Shown: positions 50,310-63,879, counted from the stretch's first letter. The stretch: 64,000 bases of DNA from Oxyruncus cristatus (GCA_013399855.1 VXAY01001001.1:46201-110200); one strand, 5' to 3'. Notes: generated by a model from the letters alone, not told the origin. Made by a program: numbers and translations.

Positions 50310-50395
50310 AAAAAAAAAAAAAAAAAAAAACCAAAAAAAAAAAAACCCAAAAAAAACCTCACCACCCTCCACATAAAACACCCCAGCAAAACCCA
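50310..50395. repeat. A homopolymer and A/C-rich tract
   Basis: A run of about 21 A, then CC- and CCC-interrupted A runs, then an A/C-rich stretch with almost no G or T. Confidence 0.93.
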
Positions 50396-52394
50396 TGTAG
50401 TTTACTTTGTGTGTATCCAATATTAAGGAAGACAGATTTTAGCCAAATATATTTTACCTTCAGTAGGCTAATTTGGCTTAAAGTTTGTCTACCAAAAACC
50501 TGCATCATACAGAAAGCTCAGCTCCTGACATGTATTTTGACAGCTATGTATAAATCTATGGTCCAGGCATATGGAAATTATGAACAGAGAATCCTCTTAA
50601 ATTCATGACAACCTGAAAAAAATTGTATGCTGAGAAGAGTTTTGAAGTCAGTCAAGTTTCCACTAAAATCCTCTGTAAATATGCTCCTTAAAAGTTACAC
50701 TGAATCATTGCAGTTGTTGCCTGTTCAAACTGAAAATTGCTGTGATGGCTGAAACTCTAAAAGGAAAATATGTAGGATCTGAATCTGTATTTTTGAAAGG
50801 GAAAATAACCTGATATGTCACTCAGAAAGGCAGATGGACCTTTTCTGTCAGGAGCCTCCTCCAGCTGTCTAATAATTTCATGGCTTTCACTAGACAAAGT
50901 TTTGCCAGCTTAAGGAACACCAAACAAATTTTTGATGTAGTGAAAAAAGGAAAAAAAAAGCACTCCCCTGCTTGTCTGCAGTCTGTGGCAGTCTATGTGT
51001 TGTCTGACTTATCAGGAAGCTGTTATTAATTTTCAACTTTCTGAAATGGTCATTTGTGACATTTATTTATAAATATGAATATCGAGGCCAGAATCTCAAA
51101 AAGGTGAAGCACTGATATATGAGGACATTCTCTGTAGTCATTATTTTACCTCAAGGATGTTAAAACACTTTGCAAGCTATGTACAAGACAGAGTATTTTT
51201 CCTTTCCAGGTAGCCTGCAGCACAGTCCAGGGTGTAGAACCTGAAATCTTAAAAAAAATGGATAGTAACACTATCCATCAGTGGACGGACGAAAATAAAA
51301 AAATAGTGTTTCCATGTCACTTCAGGAGAAGAATTTGAACCAGAACAACAGAAACCCCACCCTCAGTGTATACAAAATGTGAGGAAAAAAATATAATAAT
51401 TTCTGAATTATTACAATAGTTACTTATGAAGTTAATTTCTTAATTTAATAATTTCCTACATATTTTAGATTTCTCTTGTCTTGGTCTTGCTTGCTCCTTC
51501 ACCAGTTTTTTTTATGGTCAGTACTCAGCAGATTGTTTGTTTCACCTGCTCAGGAAGCAGCATCACAAGAGGATAACTGGGTAGACCAAGGATGTACTTA
51601 GTCTGATGGTGAGTGTTAGCTGATGTTTGATAGTGACTTTAAGGATAAGGAAAAGATTTAGTTACGCCAGTTTCTGGTAAGCAGGAGTTTAGGGATTTCT
51701 TGAACTGTACATCCTTTTTGTGTTTGTTTGTTTTTGTCAAGATATACACTTTCACAACCCGTAATACCGAGTCCTAGTAAGTTCTGACATCAAAATGTGG
51801 TATATGCAAAATTGCTTTATTTTTCCTAGTTTTTAATGTGTTTACTGATGATTTCTTGGGCCATTCCTTGTTCCACTTTTATAAATGCATTTGATAAGTA
51901 TTATTTTGTTATATATTTTTTCCTTCCTCACCATCTCCTCTCCCACTTCCCAGAACACCTGTGTTTTCACTCTGGTGAGAAACAGACCATTATCTTGGAT
52001 GGTTTCAGAAACACTTTCTTTACTCAGATTCTATGAAAAATGAAAATGCAGAAATGTACAGTGAGATTACAATAAATCAAGAAGCGGCTAAAACAATACA
52101 TATCCTTCTCTGTGGCCATTACCCATTATTCCCCTCTGGTCATTAGCACAGGAGAGCTGACTGTGCATGAATTCATAGAGAGAAATTAATGGGCCACATC
52201 TGAAAAGATAATAGCTGAGCTATTAAAGCCAAAAAAGAAACTAAAGGAAGAACAGGGAATGCTGAGGAAACATTAGACGAGAAAATACAGCGCCAGGCAC
52301 TGTGTATATGGAAAAACATTCATATACAGTGTTACAATGTGGTTGGCACCATCTCTTCTGCTCCCTTTAGTTTCATATTTTCAGAGCAGCCTGA
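50396..52394. other. Unique AT-rich noncoding DNA
   Basis: No supported gene or transposon. It contains a 17-bp palindrome listed separately. Confidence 0.55.
52209..52225. other. 17-bp palindrome
   Basis: TAATAGCT-G-AGCTATTA is a perfect inverted repeat around one central base, in unique DNA. A protein-binding dyad or chance are both possible. Confidence 0.4.
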
Positions 52395-52488
52395 TAAATA
52401 GTGGAAGGTCTTCCCGCCCGTGGCAGGGGATTTGGAACTAGAAGATCCTCAAAGTCCCTTCCAACCCAAACCATTCTATGATTCTGTG
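52395..52488 (+). mobile_element. Short CR1 3' tail
   Basis: AGTGGAAGGTCTTCCCGCCC, GTGGCAGGGGATTTGGAACT, AGTCCCTTCCAACCCAAACC and the terminal ATTCTATGATTCTGTG are the last ~90 bases of the CR1 subfamily seen at 16.5 and 49.4 kb; a severely 5'-truncated insertion. Confidence 0.93.
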
Positions 52489-52557
52489 AAGGCTTCTGCC
52501 AGGGCTTAGATAAAACTGAAATTTAAGGTGGTGACTTATTAAAAAACAAGTGAATGA

Positions 52558-52690
52558 AGAAACAAACAAAACCCTCCAAAAACCCCCAAAACAAACAAAC
52601 CAACCTCTCAAAACTCCCCAAAAAACAAACCAAAAGGTAAAAATCTAAACAAACAAATAAAAGAACACCACCCTAAATCCCAACCAAACA
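52558..52690. repeat. A/C-rich low-complexity tract
   Basis: Irregular (AAAC)n and CCCAAAA units with almost no G or T, about 70 bases after a CR1 tail. Confidence 0.9.
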
Positions 52691-55600
52691 GGATCCTGGA
52701 AGTTATAATGAACCTTCTGATGCTCAGTTGAGCATATTTTATCTTTTCAGCAGATGTGAATCAAGTAGCCAATAAACATTTTAATTTTTTTTCTTTTTTT
52801 CTTTTTTTTTAATTTAAAGAGAAGAAAAGATATCAAGGCAGATAAACATGAAGACAGCCTGTTTACATAACTAGCTAATTAAAACAATCAACTAGATCAG
52901 CAATCAGCGATCAGCTACACCAGCCATCTACTTTCTCTTTCCTGAAGCAGTTTTCATGCACTATTCCAAACATTAAAGTCTTGCTTGTCACAAGAACCAA
53001 ACTGCAGCTGAACTGACCCAATGGTGTTTGACTGTGCTAGTGGTGCCTTCCTTCGCTGTCTCACCATCACTGAGGTTTTGTACCAGTACTTTTCTCTAGC
53101 TGCTCCCCTCTCTAATAGGTACTTTAGAGTGCCAACTGAAGAGCTTGGCACAGTATTTTTGCTTAGCATTGGAAAATAAGCACAGATGATCTGTAGTATC
53201 TACCCGTGTCCCAAATCTCAAGGGACACCTTGAGAAAAGATCAAATTCCTCTCTCCCTCATGCTGCACAAAATAGTATATAAAAACTTGATTTAATTCTT
53301 TTTTTTTTCCTAGTAAAAACAGTTTTCTAGTTGCTTGTTTTTTTTCTTTTTTTTCTTTTTTTCTTTTTTCTTTTTTTTTTTCTGTAGTGTTCACCCTCTG
53401 TGCTGCAAGCAAATGTTTAAATTCATGGTAACTGTTCACTTCCTCCTGGATGTGTTCAACAGAGTTTATCGTCCTGGATTTCTGTACTGGATTATAATTG
53501 CAAGTCTTCTCTGCTTTACAACATAACTGTTTTTTTTTTTTTTTTTAATAATTGTCAAAAGGAATACTGTGACATATGAAAAATTATGCCTGTTAGTTGT
53601 TTCTGTTTACCCATACTTTGCTCCACCAGAGGTTCACAGAGCATTCATTCCTTCTCTGCCGGACTCTCTTCCCAAGTCACTGGTGAGGTGAAGAGATAGG
53701 ATTTACTTGGACAAGATAGGCAGCAATGTAACAACTTGGGTGTAGTGAGTTAGATAAAATCTGAGTTTCTCTCTTACCTACTTTTGCACTACAAATTTTA
53801 GGGAGAGCTGAAATGTCGATCCCAGATACAAAGGTTCCATGCAGTTACCAGGAAGCATATAGGCAGTAGAGCAATGAGGGTCTGATGTGAGAATCTGAGC
53901 ATAGCAGACATGAGCAATGTGCTAAAGTTGTGGTGTTCACAGCCAAAACAAGATGGTTTTCCTTTAGAACTAGAAGGGAAGAAAACTATTTCCATGCTGA
54001 AACAGTGGACAAATACTCTTGGTGTCTCAGACAGCCTTCTGTGGTCAAACACAATGCTTCCAGAAGGTAGCTCATAGGGTCCTAAAATGGGCTCACAGTG
54101 TGTGATAAATCACCTTCCAGAGCTGACTTTTATCTCTGACTTGAGAGATTTACAAAGGGGGGGGTTGCGTGTTGGGGTTTTTTTTGTTTGTTTGTGATTT
54201 TTGCTTTTTTTTTCCCTTTATGCCTACCCCATCGACTTTTAAGCCTGTCAATATCTCACATCGTTACAAATACTTTGGGTTGTACAAGGGAAGCACAGGA
54301 GATTCATGGGAGGGGATTAGTGGGAGAATTTGGCTCTTCTGTACAGGCAGAGGGAGGGTACCCCGGAACATCTCAAGTGATTATAGAAACTTGTGTGTGA
54401 GCACATTTTTCCTGACTTTAATTATACAGAAGACAAATACCACCCTAACTGCAGCATTTCAGGTGAATAAAAATGAAGGTATTCAATAATATTATGTTTC
54501 ATAAGGCAACAAATATGGATGCAGTATACAGCTGAGTCAGTATTATAATAATGGATTTATTTTTTGGCTATAAGTACGAATTTATTTCAAACTTATCTAC
54601 ATTTCAGTTCATTCATGTGCAAGCAGTTGAGTAGATTTTACTCACATCCTTAGTTAGAACCACTTCACATTTTGAGGACTGGAGAACTACTGAACAGTGT
54701 GCTGAGACAATTTGACCTGACTATAAACTGCCTGATTTTACATTATGTAAATAGCAGTTTAATTCTCTGTGGGTGACCTTTGTCTGATTCAGTAAAATAG
54801 CATTAAGACAGACGAGAAAAGTTATGCATTCAAATTCTTTCCTGAAAAGAGATTAAGCCAGGGTTATGCATTTTTGTGGTTCTTGGTCTCTTGAAGTGGC
54901 TTTTAAGTCCCAGTCACCGGTGTTTATTTTTTCAATGTGTATTTGTATTTTGCAAATAATTCACTAGCAAAAACAATTCTAGCTTTTTGGCCATCATGGA
55001 AACCACCTCATGTGAAAAATGGGAAAAAAAATTCCTATAAGCCTGGTACAAAGGAAGGAGTTAGTGAATTCCAGCAGAAGAAAGAAAACACTAATACCTC
55101 TACAAGATTGCAGGCTGGTTTTTAACCTCCCTGAAAGGGAGGAATGGGGCTGCAGACAGGGGGCTTGAGATTGCAAAGCTTTCTGGCCTCTTTCTCGTTG
55201 TTTTTTTTGCTGGTTATAGAAGTAGAAAATACTTTTAAGGAATCTTCATGACTTGCTTCACTGAATTCACTGAACTTCTTATTAACATTTTCTACATGTC
55301 ACAGACTATGACAACTTATGATAGTAAGTGAAGATTTAGAAACAAATGTCCCCTGTTCTTTGTCTTTCCAAATGTGTCCTGCTGTGCTGTGGAGTTTGCT
55401 CTGTTCCAGCTTTATGGAACATAAGCAAAGAACTGTCTCTATTCATTTACCTTTTATGTCCGAGTTACAGCAAGAGACAGAGTTTTGTTATGTGACCTGC
55501 AGCAAAATAGCTGGGGCTAGATTTTTAAGTGCACAGCACCCTATGTTTCACTACAGCCTTTTATACCCTTTCAAAAAAAGCAAAAGGGTGTGATCTAATG

Positions 55601-58600
55601 TATAACAACTCATTGATATGTGTATGATGGAAAGTTTTCTTTTTCAGGAAAAACTAAAAGAAAATTACTTGAAAATAAACCGAGGGGTTTCTGAAAGGTT
55701 TGAGCTGGAGGGAAAGATTTGTAACAAAAATGAAGCTCTTTGTGGAATTGTCCATGGACTCATTAGTGCCAGCTGAAGAGATCACTAGATAGGTTATATC
55801 TCCCACAGCCCCAATTTTTTTGCTTGTTTGTGTTTTTGAGGATGGAAAGTTGTACAACAAGAGTTCACAAACCTTGATACATACTGGCAGATATACTTCA
55901 CCTAAGGTCATGGCCTCTCGAAAGTAAAGGTGGAAGGAATGAGTTATCTTCTCCAGGGATTTACACAACTTCCTTTTGAAGAAAATCACTCTCTTATTTC
56001 AGGGTTTTATGGGGGAAACATAAATAATTAAAATAAATAGTAGTTTGCAATGGAAATAAAAATGCTTTTGATGTGCTGTAAAAACCACAACCATAAGTTC
56101 TGCATTCCTACAGAAAATGTGGAATTATTTGGGCAATTCAAGCACAGAAATCCCTCTCTACACCCCTGTTGCTTGTTATTCTTCCCACCTGCCTATGCAC
56201 AATTCTTATAATTTGCCTTATACTTGAGTTGTGTGTTCAGTTTTCAGGGACAACAGAGCTTACAGGGCATCTGGATCTGCTCTGTGGCTGTGGACACTAT
56301 GGACTGCACTAATTAGAAAGGCACAACATGATTTAGCAAGCTGTAAAATGTGTACAGCCAAACATATCTGTCCCAAAGGCATACTACAAGAATTAATTTG
56401 TGTATTCTTTTCAATGTGTTCAGTGCTGCTCTGATAAGAGGTGCTACACAATACCTAAGAATTAGTCATTTATTATTTATTAGTCATGTTACCTCAGTTT
56501 ATTATATGTGGTGAGAAAAGAGATAATGAAAGCCTGATTCTCTAAGCTTAGAGTTGCTCAGTTTGCACTTTACACAGTTTTTGCAGATGCCCTGGATTCT
56601 CTCGTAGGCACAAAGAGATTGTCACCCAGGAGTAGATCAATGGATTACCTGGGACAAGTCCCTGTCTCTAGCAGTTTTCAGTGCAGCTGCTTCAGAAGAG
56701 AGTGCAAAATTATTATAGTGAATCTGATTGTGTAGTGTAAGATGTTACAGGACAATTTTGTCTAACCTCTGCAGGTCACACTGTACCTTAAAAATAGATT
56801 GCACAGCTCTTACAGTTGTACTCTTGCTGTTGTAATACCATTGTCGTTTGTGTTTATGGCGCCTACAAAGCTGCCCAGTGGTATTGACAAGCCACCCCCC
56901 ATAGCAATGAATTATAATGGTGAGTTATGCAGTTTTCAATGAAACACATTGTTCTTTAAGCAATTTTTTTTAAAAAAGAGATATGCCTTTGAATTGAATT
57001 ACCTCCTCTCCCTGAATTTGTTTTGTTTGCTTTCAGGGAAAAGGGAAAAAGGAGAGTCTCAATGTGTCTTTTATGCGCATTCTTCTGCAGGATCCTCCTG
57101 ACTCTAAGATCACTAAGTTTCTCCCACACATCCCTGCCAACATTCAGAAACTCAGCAGCAGGGAGCTCTTTTTGATCCTGAGCACAACTTTCTAATTGCC
57201 CTGAACTACTCTGGTACAGAACAGTTGATGGAGACAAACTCACCAGAGGAATGGGTTTGTAATGCCAAACTCATTTTATCTCAGCCAGATGTGATGTTGG
57301 ATCTCCTGGGCTGCACTATCTTGGTCTTAAGAGAAGCCAATGTTTTGCATCCCTGTGGAATATACTTCACAGCCATCATTTTAATATAGTCTGAATTTTC
57401 TCGTGGCATTCCTTGCAGTTGACTTTGCTAAAGGCCATACCTAGATGCTTTCTGGCAAGCCCATTAAATTTTTCCTTTAAGTGACTTTCTATGCATTTCC
57501 TGCCTATTGTGCTTTATGTCCCAAAAAGCCTGGCACATGCTCAGCCTCATGTTCTTCCCTAGCTCCCACCACTGCATCTTTTATTCCCCATACTCCCTCA
57601 CATGTGACAGACAAAGAGGCCACTGCTACAGTTCATCTGTCTAAAGATGTATTACTTGAGTGTGTCATCAAGCAAAGTCACTTTAAGAGCATAACACAGC
57701 AATACATTATCAGAGCAATGGTATTTTGATGATATATTGCTGTGGTACATCAGAGAAATGCAAAATGGCAGAAAGGCTGTACATATGGTGACCCTTATGA
57801 ATACAAACTAAACAGACCATGTCTTATGCTAGATGAGATATGGGAATTTCAGCTGGTTTTTTTTCAAGACTAATTAAGGTTTTTCTGTGGATATCTGTAT
57901 GGACCCATATAGACATATTCCCTTTTGTACTGTGTCCCTGTTCAGTCCTGTTTGTGTGTTATATTCTTCATTACAGTTCTGGATTCATTACAGTTCTTCA
58001 TTACATCTAGGTTCTGCCTACTAAAACTCAGTCTTGTATTTGTGGGATCACACTGATTTCTTTGGCTTTGCACAGTGAAGACTCAAACAACCCAAGGGAG
58101 CAAACTCCTTTGATAACTGCACAGCTCAGCACTACGGACTTGCTGCCTAACAGAGACCTTGATAAAACCAAGAACAATATTAGTCTTTAGATGCTGAAAA
58201 AATGAAATTATGTGGATGCAAGATCAGCTTTAGATTACCCACCTTTTTCCTGCATGTCAAGTCTGCCTTGTAACTTCCAGAGGAACAACAGGGACTGTCT
58301 GTCTCTGAGGCAGAGACCTCACTCGCACATCATTCTCCCTCTGGGTCTCCCCAGGTTCTTTACTTCACTCTTCTCTTTACCCCTGTTAGCCTCATGAAAG
58401 TCAGAGCAACATCCTCGTCCTCAGCAAATAACACTCATAGCTACATCCCATTGAACCCTCCCTTCTGAAATAGCTACGGTGGCTCTATGCAACTGCCTGG
58501 AACATAACAGGACCTGATCACTAACCCCAGGCATCACCTCCACTTCTCTGTTCTCATGGCTACATAAAGAAAGGGTTGAGTGATTCCTCTAACTGCAAAT

Positions 58601-59656
58601 TAAGTCTTTGGACTTATGCAAGTGTCATTCATGCTTGAAGGAAAGGAACAAAACAAACAAGAACAGCTAATTTTCAGGGTTGACTCTTAACACACAGTGT
58701 TGTTCAAAGTCTTTTATTTCCAGTAAAGGAGTCTGGAGTTTGGCTATGGAACAAGTTCTTCTTCTACTGCTACATAGGAGGCCTATTTTCTATAGGCGGT
58801 TTTGGCACCCGGACTGCCACACTGAGACCCCTGCTTAGCACAAAATAACACTTTATATGAAACAGGAGGCATGAATCATTGCATTATAAGAATAGTTTCT
58901 TCACCAAAAGCTCCAGGGTGAGCAGGTTTTCTTGTAGTCAGATTGTAAAGCAAAAGGAAAAGGCACTCTGACTCACAGAGTGGAACCAAAAGCAGCCCTA
59001 TTTTTCTACTAAAATTTGTAAGACATTATCCGATTATTCCCTACTGCTCTGCTGCAATTTATCAGAAATAATCTTGTTGTCACTTTGCCCTTACAATGCC
59101 TGTTTTCAGTTACCCTTACATGGTGTCAATACAGTATATGACCACTGAAGTCTGTGCAAGTACACTGAAGCAAAATTAAAGGGAGGTAAGCAGTAGATCT
59201 ACTATTTCTTCACTCCACATAATTTTAGAAAGATTCCTATGATTCAAAATATTCTGCCTCATTTATGCATAGATATCTTTTCAAAGCTTATTACAGGATA
59301 ACTGTTGAATCTGTTTAACCAGCTTCCATAGCATCGGGAGGTACACTTTGATGTACTTCTTTGATGTTCAAAAAGAAGAGCTTTACCGTTTTATGAGACA
59401 CCATGATTGGACTTCAACAAGCTTTGTGTTCATGCAAAATCCCTCAGCTGATATCCTTGCAGTTTTGCACCTTTCCTGCACACTATAAAAAAATAAAAAG
59501 TAACTTTTTCAGTGCTTACACAAACAGGTGTGAAGGTTAATAGCAGACATACAAATACAAAGCAAAGCAGTCTGATGTTTTCAGTGCTCTTTCTCTCTCT
59601 TCACATTAGTAAAAATCCCAGCACATCTTCTTCCAATGCCTGTTAAATCAGCTCCT
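52691..59656. other. About 7 kb of unique noncoding DNA with T-rich tracts
   Basis: No CR1 or LTR landmark and no supported exon. T-rich low-complexity runs occur at 52780-52812, 53333-53382 and 53531-53547, and a G-run/T-run stretch at about 54158-54220. Open frames of 60-110 codons on both strands have no recognisable domain. Confidence 0.5.
53333..53382. repeat. T-rich homopolymer tract
   Basis: T runs interrupted by single C bases for about 50 bases. Confidence 0.93.
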
Positions 59657-59730
59657 CTGCTGATGTAAATTGGTCTTACTCTATTGACTTCAGTAGGACT
59701 GTGCCAATATACAGTGGCAGAGAGTCCTCT
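59657..59730. repeat. Probable ancient amniote interspersed repeat fragment
   Basis: TGCTGATGTAAATTGG, TATTGACTTCAGTAGGACTG and TGCCAATATACAGTGGCAGA follow the order of a widespread sauropsid repeat whose consensus is roughly palindromic around ATTGACTTCAATGG and flanked by TGTAAATC/GATTTACA arms. Several substitutions suggest old age. I cannot name the family with certainty. Confidence 0.4.
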
Positions 59731-61716
59731 GTCATGTCTAGGTCTATAATTAATTCTAACTATTGCTTTTTCACGCTCATATATTACCTTTTCAGAGCTT
59801 AAGCTCAATAGAACACCCTCTTTTTAATACATTACACATAGTAACAAATAAACCAATGAGATAATAGTACTTCTACAACTCTGAGCAGAGATTACAATAA
59901 ACTACTGGATTATGAAGGTGTTTGAATCCATCATTTTATATGCTAACAAAACAACAAGTTCAAAAGATGAGTACATTTTATGCAGTTTAAGTATTATATG
60001 ATCATGATTCACCAAGTTTAAATATTACAACTGAAAATCCTTTTTACCCTGTTCCCAATAAATATTCATTGGTTTTTAACTGCATTTTTTCATTTCTTAT
60101 GGAATGGATTTGTCCTTAAAAAAGGTCTCTCTGCTCTAATGTTGGGTACCCATATAAAAGCAAATAGCATCAGAGAAATGGTGGTGATCTGTTAACAGCT
60201 TCCTCTTAGAAGGTTACATTTGTTTGAAGATAGATCTGTTTATCTGTTTATCTATCTATTCTCTCTTAAACTGGCAGAGAAAAATCAATTTGGAACAAAT
60301 TGTGGCTGATAAGGTTCTGAGCAGCATCACCACTAACATTTGCCTGGGAGGGATTATGGCACCAGGCTGAGTTGGGGTGGACGGGCTGCTGTACACTCAG
60401 GACCCAAGAATCGGCTGGTCCACTCCCCTCTCACCCTGGGCAAGCTCTGAATTTCATTCTCAGAGGAGGGTCAGTGGTCTTGCTATGCTGGAATTCCTAT
60501 TAGTCCCCTTAAAAAAAAAAAAAAAGAGCAATGTGTGGGAGGGCGTCTCCAGCTGGATTACTCAACAAGCACAAACATTTGCTCCCTTGAAGTTCTACTC
60601 TGCTACTGTGGACTTCAGAGCTCCTCAGAAACTCTGGACAGGATTAACTGGAGACATTACTCAGACTTTGAATTTGCTTTTTTCTCCCCAAAATGTCATT
60701 AGTGACCATCATAATTCAAGCAAGTACATCTGTATTTTTGATTTATTTATACTCAACATGATATTGCATTACTTGTCAAGAGGGCAACATAATACTTCAT
60801 CGTAAATGGATCAGCAAGAAAAATGTTTTTGCAACGTCAGGAATTGTTGATGGCTTCCTCTGCCAAAGCTGCCATCTGGAAGTTTAATACAGCAGTATGT
60901 CACCAACAGCGTTTGCACACCATAATGACCTTTTTCAATTCAAGAACCAGTAGGCCATATTAAGATTACCTACATCTGGTGCCCAAGGGAAAAAAAATCC
61001 TAATTTGAAGAGAAAGCAATGAATTTAAGGTGGCTGTTGTTGCCTGTGCAAAGAATCTATTTTCTTTTAAAATGTGGGGATGATGTCATCTTAGTTGCTG
61101 GGCACAGCAATAAGATGGAGGAAGAAACTGTGATGTCTTACTCACCAAATGTGGCAACAAGAAGGAGAAAGATACTTGACCAAACATACACTGAGGATGT
61201 AAATATATCCCTGTGTAATGGCACATACTGCCCTGGAGTGGGCAGGCTGCATATACCATGTGACTGAATACGTGCAATGTCTCAGGTGAGCAAAAGACTA
61301 GGAGTTCTTCCTGCCTATATGAGACACATTATATACAGAGAATCAAAGCAGAAGAAGGAAATTTTATCAGCTGTTACTGAGGAAAAACAGTTTCTAAAAG
61401 CAATATATTGAACTGGTATCCAGCCAGCCATCCTGTCCTTAACTGTAGGTGAAACATACCTGCCTACAGCAGAGATATCTGTACTTGAGTCACCCCTGTT
61501 TCTTTTACAATCAGAAGAAATCAAGTCAGTTTGGTTACTGGGTTCAACTCTCCTCATCTAAAAGAGCAGTAGAAAATTTCTCCACATGACAGGGGAGAGT
61601 TGTTACTCAAATTTCTACATACGTTAACTAGCTGTAGAGACTTGTATTGGTTTTATAGTTGCTGGTCACAGTGTTGATTTATTTTCTCTCACAGTTGTTG
61701 TGCTTGTTTTCAGAAT
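59731..61716. other. Unique noncoding DNA
   Basis: Contains a 15-16-base A run near 60510-60525 and a moderately GC-rich stretch at about 60.34-60.49 kb. A 142-codon plus-strand frame at 60377-60805 passes through the A run as a lysine string and resembles no family I know. It is not supported as a gene. Confidence 0.5.
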
Positions 61717-61756
61717 TCAGAAGAAAATAGACTCTATCCCAGCTGAAACCAGGACA
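61717..61756 (-). mobile_element. LTR 5'-end scrap, antisense
   Basis: On the minus strand the text starts TGTCCTGGTTTCAGCTGG, then GATAGAGTCTATTTTCTTC, which is the first ~37 bases of the avian LTR group represented by the solo LTR at 17527. Homology stops after that, so only the U3 terminus survives. Confidence 0.6.
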
Positions 61757-63879
61757 AGAAGTGTTCAAAAGCTGTGGAGTTTTCCAGTAGTTCACTGTAG
61801 AATTGAACTCCCATCTTTCTGAAGCCTAATTCAGAGCCCATCAACAAGGCAAGTTCACCAGACAGCTCAGGGGAAGAAAGATTCATCTGCTTGCTGAAGG
61901 GTTGGATACTGAACATGGCAGAATTAAATATCCTGGCTGAGCCAATGGTTATTTTATGGTTTTCAATGGCTTCCAAATACTTTTGTGTATCCACATGAAT
62001 TTATCTTTTAAGAAAATGAGGCAAAAGAAATGTTCTGTCTATGTGACAGTTTTGTCTTCCTCCTAAAGTATGTTTAAAAAATAAAAAGATTTCTGACAGC
62101 TGCTATACATTCATCCTAGTTTGTCTTAAAATATCACTTCTCCCCTGAACCAGGAGAATTAAATGCATAAGCCCTTTCATAGCAAGGTATGCTGGAGATT
62201 AAAGAAATAACTATCTTTCATAATTCACGTATAACAGGAGTGAAAAATAATCTGTTATTATCTAGAGCAAAGAAAGTAATTTTTATCCAGACATGAATAC
62301 TTAATCATCAGTCCAAGTGATGTTGCCCATATTAATACAGACAAAATAAATCAGCCTTCAAGTCTACTGCAGCCCTTAAAACAAAAGGAAGATAAATCAG
62401 CTGTTTGCCATCATAAAAAAAGTTCTTTTACGCAATGACCATGCAATGACTATCCCCCAAAATAGTGCAGGAACAACATCAGAAAGGAGGATTAGTTTGA
62501 TTACGATAGGACAAATTAATTACACAAGTTTTGCTGATACCTGCTAGTCTGCCAGAGTAATATGATAGAAGGTTGTTTTCTTAGTTCTTGGGGCACAGAT
62601 GGGCTTGACTTTATTTTGTGCCTTTTATTTTTTTTTAAAAAATGTCTTGGAGCAATGTGACAAAACATTATTTTCTGAGATCTCAAAGTCCTGTTCAGTG
62701 CTATGGTTCATGTGGTAGCTCATCAGCATCAATCAAAGTAAAGGGCTTCCAGAAGTCTTAAAATCAAAACCAGACAAAAGATACCTTATTCTGGCACAGG
62801 GTGGCAAATGTACAGGTCACCTCCTTCACCAGCAAACAGCCTGGGTGAGGTGATGGGTTCATCAGCTATGCAGGAGATGAATATGAATGTGCTTGTGTGT
62901 TTTTTTCCAAAAAATCATGCTTATATTATTCCACATTACTTGATGGAGGGGATCAGGAATTCACAGGAAAAGGGATTTCATGGAATTGCTCTGCTTTGTC
63001 CCTGCTGTGAGTCATGCATCAGGAGTAATAATGTCTTGGAAACATTGTTCTTTTAATGCTTGTGTAACCAAATGAAATCATGTCTTGGTATCTATAGCTC
63101 ATGTAGTCAAAAAAATTTAATATATACTCTTACTGTATTTGTTCCTAAATTTGGACTTTGGGCTGCTGGGGACAGATTGCAAGATTCCTAAATACATCTT
63201 CCAGATACAGACTGTGAGTGTCCGTGGATGCTTTAATTATTTACGTATACAGAGTGGCCAAATATAATACATTGTTTATCCTCTGAGTTCTTTGCCAGAC
63301 ATCGTCCACTCAGACTGAACAGCATAACGTAAGACATCAGTGAATCTCTAATGCTTCATTTTAATCACATCTGATGCTTGTAATTTTCGGTGAACAGATC
63401 CAGCTGCACCAGTAACAGGTTTTGCTCCAGATCGTGGTGATACACAGACATAAACACACCCAGCAGAGGTTTCTGTGAAGCTTAAATCAACTGCATGTTC
63501 TGTCTCACCTTTCCTAAACAATAAATCTATCAGGTTAACTCGATGGGGGGAGATTGAGAGATCTCTAGAAAGGGAATAGAGCTACCACATTTTTAGTGAA
63601 GGCTGTAGTACAACTCTTACAAAAGTAACAATATCAGTGTAGAGCTTCCTTACGTTATGTTAGTATACCTCAATCATGACGAAGAGAGATGAAAATTCAT
63701 GGGAATAGGAATATCTGGTGCATATCCACTCACAACTCTGCTGAGGACCACAGATAAGATACTGCTAACTTGTACCTGCCTTTCTAGAACCATTTTTATC
63801 TGTGTTCATAAAGTACCTGTAACAGCAGTTCCTTGCCTGTGCTCTTAATAAAGAAGAACCTGACAGTATAAGATAATGC
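61757..63879. other. Unique AT-rich noncoding DNA
   Basis: No supported gene or transposon. A minus-strand 86-codon frame ends inside the LTR scrap and shows no recognised family. Confidence 0.5.

Noticed and set aside
60377..60805. A 142-codon plus-strand frame as a possible small gene
   Set aside because: It includes a lysine string from an A homopolymer, has no recognised domain and no splice or promoter support.
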